This document shows positions 5,584-8,650 of a stretch of 8,650 nt of DNA, one piece after another (within the stretch, counting starts at the first letter, position 1; every line of letters starts with the position of its first letter). The notes beneath the pieces were generated by a model. It did no database searches. It was not told the origin of the DNA and worked only from the letters and a program-made list of their open reading frames with translations. Made by a program: the position numbers and the translations under genes. The DNA lies in assembly GCA_003644825.1 (NCBI GenBank), contig QNDJ01000046.1, positions 1-8,650 of the forward strand, given 5' to 3'. Origin of the DNA: B21-G16 sp003644825 [NCBI: Candidatus Zhuqueibacterota bacterium]. GTDB lineage: Bacteria; SM23-31; B21-G16.

Positions 5584-7464
5584 TTAAAATTTCTCTATCC
5601 TCTTAATGTGAATTAGCAGAGCTGTAATATCAGCAGGAGAAACCCCTGAAATCCTTGATGCCTGGGCAACCGAAACTGGTCTCAACTTATTCAGTTTCTC
5701 CCTTGCTTCTTTCGATATAGATTCAATTTTCATATAATTGATATTTTCTGGAATTCTCTGGTTCTCAAATTTCATCGACTTCTCAATAAGGTCTATTTGT
5801 TTTTTTATGTACCCTTCATATTTTACTTCCATTTCTATCTGAAAATCAAAAGGTTTTGCTGAGGTTATAAACTCTTTTTCTCTATCAGTAAAAATATCCA
5901 ATTCCTTAATATTATTATAAGAAATCTGGGGCCTTTTGAGGATATTATACAGGTTCTCCGTATTTGAAATGGGAGTTGTTCCTCTCCTTTCAAGAAGAAA
6001 ATTAATATCTTCTGGTTTTACCCTTTTTTTCTTCAACAATTTTATTATATCCTCTCTTAATTTTCTTTTTTTAACCATTTTAGAATAGACATTTTCATCA
6101 ATCAGACCTAACTTATACCCGTAAGGCATCAATCTTTCATCTGCATTATCCTGCCTGAGAAGCAGCCTGAACTCTGCCCTCGAAGTAAATAGCCTGTACG
6201 GTTCCTCCGTCCCTTTATTAACAAGGTCATCTATCAACACACCTATATAAGACTCAGACCTCTTAAGAATAAACGGTTCTTCATTCCTAATTTTAAGAAT
6301 AGCATTAATACCAGCCATAATCCCCTGAGCAGCAGCTTCTTCATATCCCGAAGTTCCATTTACCTGACCCGCAAAAAAAAGATTCTCTATCTTTCTTGAT
6401 TCAAGGTTCATCTTTATCTGTTCCGGAGGAAAATAGTCATATTCAATAGCGTATCCAAACCTTGTAATTTCAACATGTTCAAGTCCTCTGATTGATCTTA
6501 ATCCCTTCAGTTGAATATCTTCAGGCAGGCTCGTGGAAAAACCATTTACATAATATTCACAGGTGTCCAATCCTTCAGGTTCAAGAAAAATCTGATGCCT
6601 GTTTTTATCTGAAAATCTATATATTTTCAATTCCACAGAAGGGCAATACCTTGGTCCTGTTCCAGTTATAACCCCTGTGAATAAAGGAGACCTGTCAAAT
6701 CCTGATTCAAGAATCTTATGGGTTTCCGGGTTTGTGTAAGTTAAATAACAAGGAACCTGCTCACGTTCTATTTTTTCAGTCTGAAAAGAAAACGGCTGTG
6801 GGTTTTCATCACCGGGTTGAACCTCACACCTTTCCCAATCAACAGTTTTTCCATCTATTCTTGGTGGTGTACCTGTTTTAAATCTTTTGCTTTTTATTCC
6901 TGATTTTTCCAAAGATTCTGTCAGTCCAGTAGCTGCAAATTCACCAGCTCTACCCGCTCGAAAATTTTTTAATCCTATATGAATCAAGCCATTTAAAAAT
7001 GTCCCGCCAGAAACTATAACAGTTTTCCCTTTAAATATTGTTCCAGTAAGGGTTTTAACACCGTAAACTTTTTCTTTATTTGCAATAATTTCTCTTACCA
7101 TTCCTTCTTTTAAATCAATATTTTCGGTTTCTTCTATTGCTTTCCTCATTATCTTTGAATAAAGGAGTCTGTCCTCCTGAGCCCTTGGCGACCAGACAGC
7201 AGGTCCTTTTGATTTATTTAGCATTCTGAACTGGATACCAGCTTTATCACTTACCTTTGCCATTTCTCCACCAAGAGCATCAATTTCCCTGACAAGATGA
7301 CCTTTTGCAAGTCCACCTATTGCCGGATTACAGGACATCTGAGCTATAGTAAAAAGATTCATCGTTATTAATAGAACCTTTCCCCCCATTCTTGCAGCAG
7401 CCAGCGCCGCCTCACAACCAGCATGCCCCGCACCAATGACTATTACATCATATTCTTTATCCAT
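5584..7464 (-). CDS. mnmG: tRNA uridine-5-carboxymethylaminomethyl modification enzyme MnmG
   Basis: MnmG (GidA) is the FAD-dependent partner of MnmE; together they install the carboxymethylaminomethyl group on wobble uridine 34 of certain tRNAs in the cytoplasm. The 626-residue length is normal. Residues 7-18 hold the FAD-binding G11-x-G13-x-x-G16 fold, with the conserved SCNPAIGGLAKGH at 44-56. Both family signatures are intact: GPRYCPSVELKIYRF at 270-284 and AGQ...GYEEAAAQG...AGINA at 365-388. Cys45 and Cys274 correspond to the two cysteines implicated in catalysis in the E. coli enzyme. The C-terminal helical domain ends with the usual GVSPADITALL region (607-617), which contacts MnmE. 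The start is firm by homology, although the only Shine-Dalgarno-like bases (AAAAGG) touch the ATG. The upstream ocd-family gene ends 52 bp away on the same strand, suggesting co-transcription. The common downstream partner rsmG is absent; parS and DnaA boxes follow instead. Confidence 0.98.
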   Translation of the reverse strand: MDKEYDVIVIGAGHAGCEAALAAARMGGKVLLITMNLFTIAQMSCNPAIGGLAKGHLVREIDALGGEMAKVSDKAGIQFRMLNKSKGPAVWSPRAQEDRLLYSKIMRKAIEETENIDLKEGMVREIIANKEKVYGVKTLTGTIFKGKTVIVSGGTFLNGLIHIGLKNFRAGRAGEFAATGLTESLEKSGIKSKRFKTGTPPRIDGKTVDWERCEVQPGDENPQPFSFQTEKIEREQVPCYLTYTNPETHKILESGFDRSPLFTGVITGTGPRYCPSVELKIYRFSDKNRHQIFLEPEGLDTCEYYVNGFSTSLPEDIQLKGLRSIRGLEHVEITRFGYAIEYDYFPPEQIKMNLESRKIENLFFAGQVNGTSGYEEAAAQGIMAGINAILKIRNEEPFILKRSESYIGVLIDDLVNKGTEEPYRLFTSRAEFRLLLRQDNADERLMPYGYKLGLIDENVYSKMVKKRKLREDIIKLLKKKRVKPEDINFLLERRGTTPISNTENLYNILKRPQISYNNIKELDIFTDREKEFITSAKPFDFQIEMEVKYEGYIKKQIDLIEKSMKFENQRIPENINYMKIESISKEAREKLNKLRPVSVAQASRISGVSPADITALLIHIKRIEKF

Positions 7465-7516
7465 CCTTTTAAAAAAATAACTTTCAAATCCCTGATAAAT
7501 TTAATATATCCTTACT

Positions 7517-8485
7517 TCAAAGGGGTAGTTTCACCCCTTTATTGAGTTCAACCGCCTTTCTATAAATAAGAGAAGCTGTAGCAACATCTTCAATTGCCAG
7601 ACCAAGGTTCATCGTCATAGTCCTTTCATAAGGTTCTTCCCTTCCATTAACTTTCCCGGCTACAATATCTCCAAGGTCAATAATCTTTTCAGGAAGGTTT
7701 TTAAAATAACCAATAGATTTATAATAGTTCAATTGTTTTATATCATCTGTAACAAATTTATCAGCTAACTTCATAGCATCAGGTTTCCAGTAGGAATCAA
7801 AATCAATAGCTGAAGCAAAACAACCTTTCTCAAACCATTCTTTATCAATTGTTGGTGAAGGAGTCTTCAGGATTGGACCGGCAGTTACCACTACATCCAT
7901 TCCAATAACAGCTTTTTCCGGGGAATCCACAGGAATGATATCAAATTTATAAATACCCCTCATATCTTCAATATATTTTGATAGATTTTCCCTATTTATA
8001 TCATAAGCATAGACCTTTTTTATATTTTTTAGCACTATATTGAGTGCTTCAAGGTTTGTCCTTCCCTGAACACCACATCCTAAAATACCGACCTTTTCAG
8101 AATCCATTCTGGCAAGAAACTTTGCAGCAACGGCAGTGGCAGCTCCTGTTCTTTTTCCTGTAATCCAGGTGCAATCCATTACTGAAACAGGAAATCCCGT
8201 CTCAGTATCATTTAAAATAAAAAGTCCTGATATATAGGGAAGACCCCTTTTATTATTTTCTGGAAATCCACTCACCCATTTCAATCCTGCATATTTTATT
8301 TCAGGAAGATATGCAGGCATAGCATGAATGAATGCATCCTTACCGGGATGAACACCGGGTTTCGGTGGCATCTCAAAATTTCCTTCACTTTTGCTGATAA
8401 AGGCTTTCTCAACTGCATCAATTATCTCTTCCATTGAAAGATTTATCTCTTCCACATCTTTCTTTGAAAGATATAACAATTCCAT
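7517..8485 (-). CDS. Ornithine cyclodeaminase/mu-crystallin-family NAD(P)-dependent enzyme
   Basis: The 322-residue protein is full length for this family, which includes ornithine cyclodeaminase, alanine dehydrogenase and ketimine or imine reductases; all use NAD(P) on amino or imino acids in the cytoplasm. An N-terminal dimerisation part carries AGLKWVSGFPEN at 66-77, with Lys69, and GKRTGAATA at 110-118, with Arg112. The Rossmann segment has G136-C-G138-V-Q-G141, and AIDFDSYWKPD at 226-236 holds Asp228. From memory, Lys69, Arg112 and Asp228 match the substrate-site residues of the Pseudomonas putida ornithine cyclodeaminase. Positions equivalent to that enzyme's Arg45 and Glu56 appear to be Val and Met by simple numbering, so ornithine may not be the substrate. 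AAGGAGG (8496-8490) precedes the ATG. It is likely in an operon with mnmG downstream and the partial gene upstream. Confidence 0.88.
   Translation of the reverse strand: MELLYLSKKDVEEINLSMEEIIDAVEKAFISKSEGNFEMPPKPGVHPGKDAFIHAMPAYLPEIKYAGLKWVSGFPENNKRGLPYISGLFILNDTETGFPVSVMDCTWITGKRTGAATAVAAKFLARMDSEKVGILGCGVQGRTNLEALNIVLKNIKKVYAYDINRENLSKYIEDMRGIYKFDIIPVDSPEKAVIGMDVVVTAGPILKTPSPTIDKEWFEKGCFASAIDFDSYWKPDAMKLADKFVTDDIKQLNYYKSIGYFKNLPEKIIDLGDIVAGKVNGREEPYERTMTMNLGLAIEDVATASLIYRKAVELNKGVKLPL
7519..7540 (-). other. Hairpin over the last codons of the ocd-family gene
   Basis: AAAGGGGT and ACCCCTTT form a perfect 8-pair stem with a six-base loop (GAAACT on the minus strand) spanning the last seven sense codons and the first two bases of the stop. 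No T run follows, so it is not a standard terminator. It could reduce read-through into mnmG or protect the mRNA 3' end. Confidence 0.5.
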
Positions 8486-8542
8486 TTCCCCTCCTTTTTA
8501 CATTTATTACAATTGCATTTAATTTCATCCATCTATTCTTTT

Positions 8543-8650
8543 TTAATGTTTTACCGAATTTTCGGTCAATTTTTCCAGAAGATCTTTTACCGGATAACCA
8601 AGCTCTTCAGCTAACCTTGCATGATAAAGAGATAAATCATACCTCTTAAT
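8543..8650 (-). CDS. C-terminal fragment of an unidentified protein (runs off the window)
   Basis: An open minus-strand frame enters at the right edge and ends with TAA at 8545-8543, giving 35 residues. They include RYDLSLYHARLAEELGYP, then VKDLLEKLTENSVKH at the C terminus. The amphipathic, charged, helix-like composition looks like real coding sequence, and the stop lies 57 bp before the start of the ocd-family gene on the same strand, so the two are probably co-transcribed. I do not recognise the family from this tail. The opposite-strand ORF over the same bases is hydrophobic and F/L-rich, as expected of a shadow frame. Confidence 0.6.
   Translation of the reverse strand: MKRYDLSLYHARLAEELGYPVKDLLEKLTENSVKH

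Noticed and set aside
8434-8649. 71-codon plus-strand ORF at the right edge
   Set aside because: It overlaps the start of the ocd-family gene and the tail of a more plausible minus-strand gene; its hydrophobic F/L-rich sequence fits a shadow frame.

Overview
The window looks like chromosomal DNA of an AT-rich, Gram-negative-type bacterium. The evidence is a Sec signal peptide, a probable lipoprotein, a Tat signal and good Shine-Dalgarno sites. The combination of exported S9 peptidase, Tat-dependent class V aminotransferase, MnmG and many dispersed palindromic repeats recalls uncultured lineages such as WOR-3 or Aminicenantes. That placement is an impression, not a measurement. No phage, plasmid, CRISPR, rRNA or tRNA features were seen.

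Layout, left to right. At 1-2129 (+) there is a promoter-like site and an exported prolyl-oligopeptidase-family (S9) serine peptidase. At 2130-3451 there is 1.3 kb without a credible gene, lying between two convergent genes. It holds at least two kinds of short palindromic repeat (a REP-like tandem cluster plus an inverted copy, and a paired mini-hairpin element), a 20-pair inverted repeat and weak terminator-like hairpins. At 3452-3835 (-) is a small probable lipoprotein with a carboxypeptidase-regulatory-like fold. At 3921-5192 (-) is a class V PLP enzyme with a Tat signal; its start is best placed at the ATG at 5192.

The most notable stretch is the intergenic region 5193-5583. It contains one perfect DnaA box (TTATCCACA), two tandem near-consensus boxes (TTATCAACA) exactly 11 bp apart, AT-rich segments, and a perfect 16-bp parS site (TGTTTCACGTGAAACA). 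It lies directly downstream of mnmG, a gene classically found beside bacterial origins. I infer that this is the chromosomal replication origin, or a piece of it, with its ParB loading site. The usual companions rsmG, parA, parB and dnaA are not in the window.

From 5584 to 8650, on the minus strand, are mnmG (tRNA wobble-uridine modification), an ornithine cyclodeaminase/mu-crystallin-family dehydrogenase, and the last 35 codons of an unrecognised gene. Gaps of 52 and 57 bp suggest one transcription unit reading from right to left. The genes do not form one obvious pathway: a housekeeping gene and an origin-like region sit among genes for peptide and amino-acid handling. The system of interest is the origin/segregation locus rather than a new enzyme cassette.
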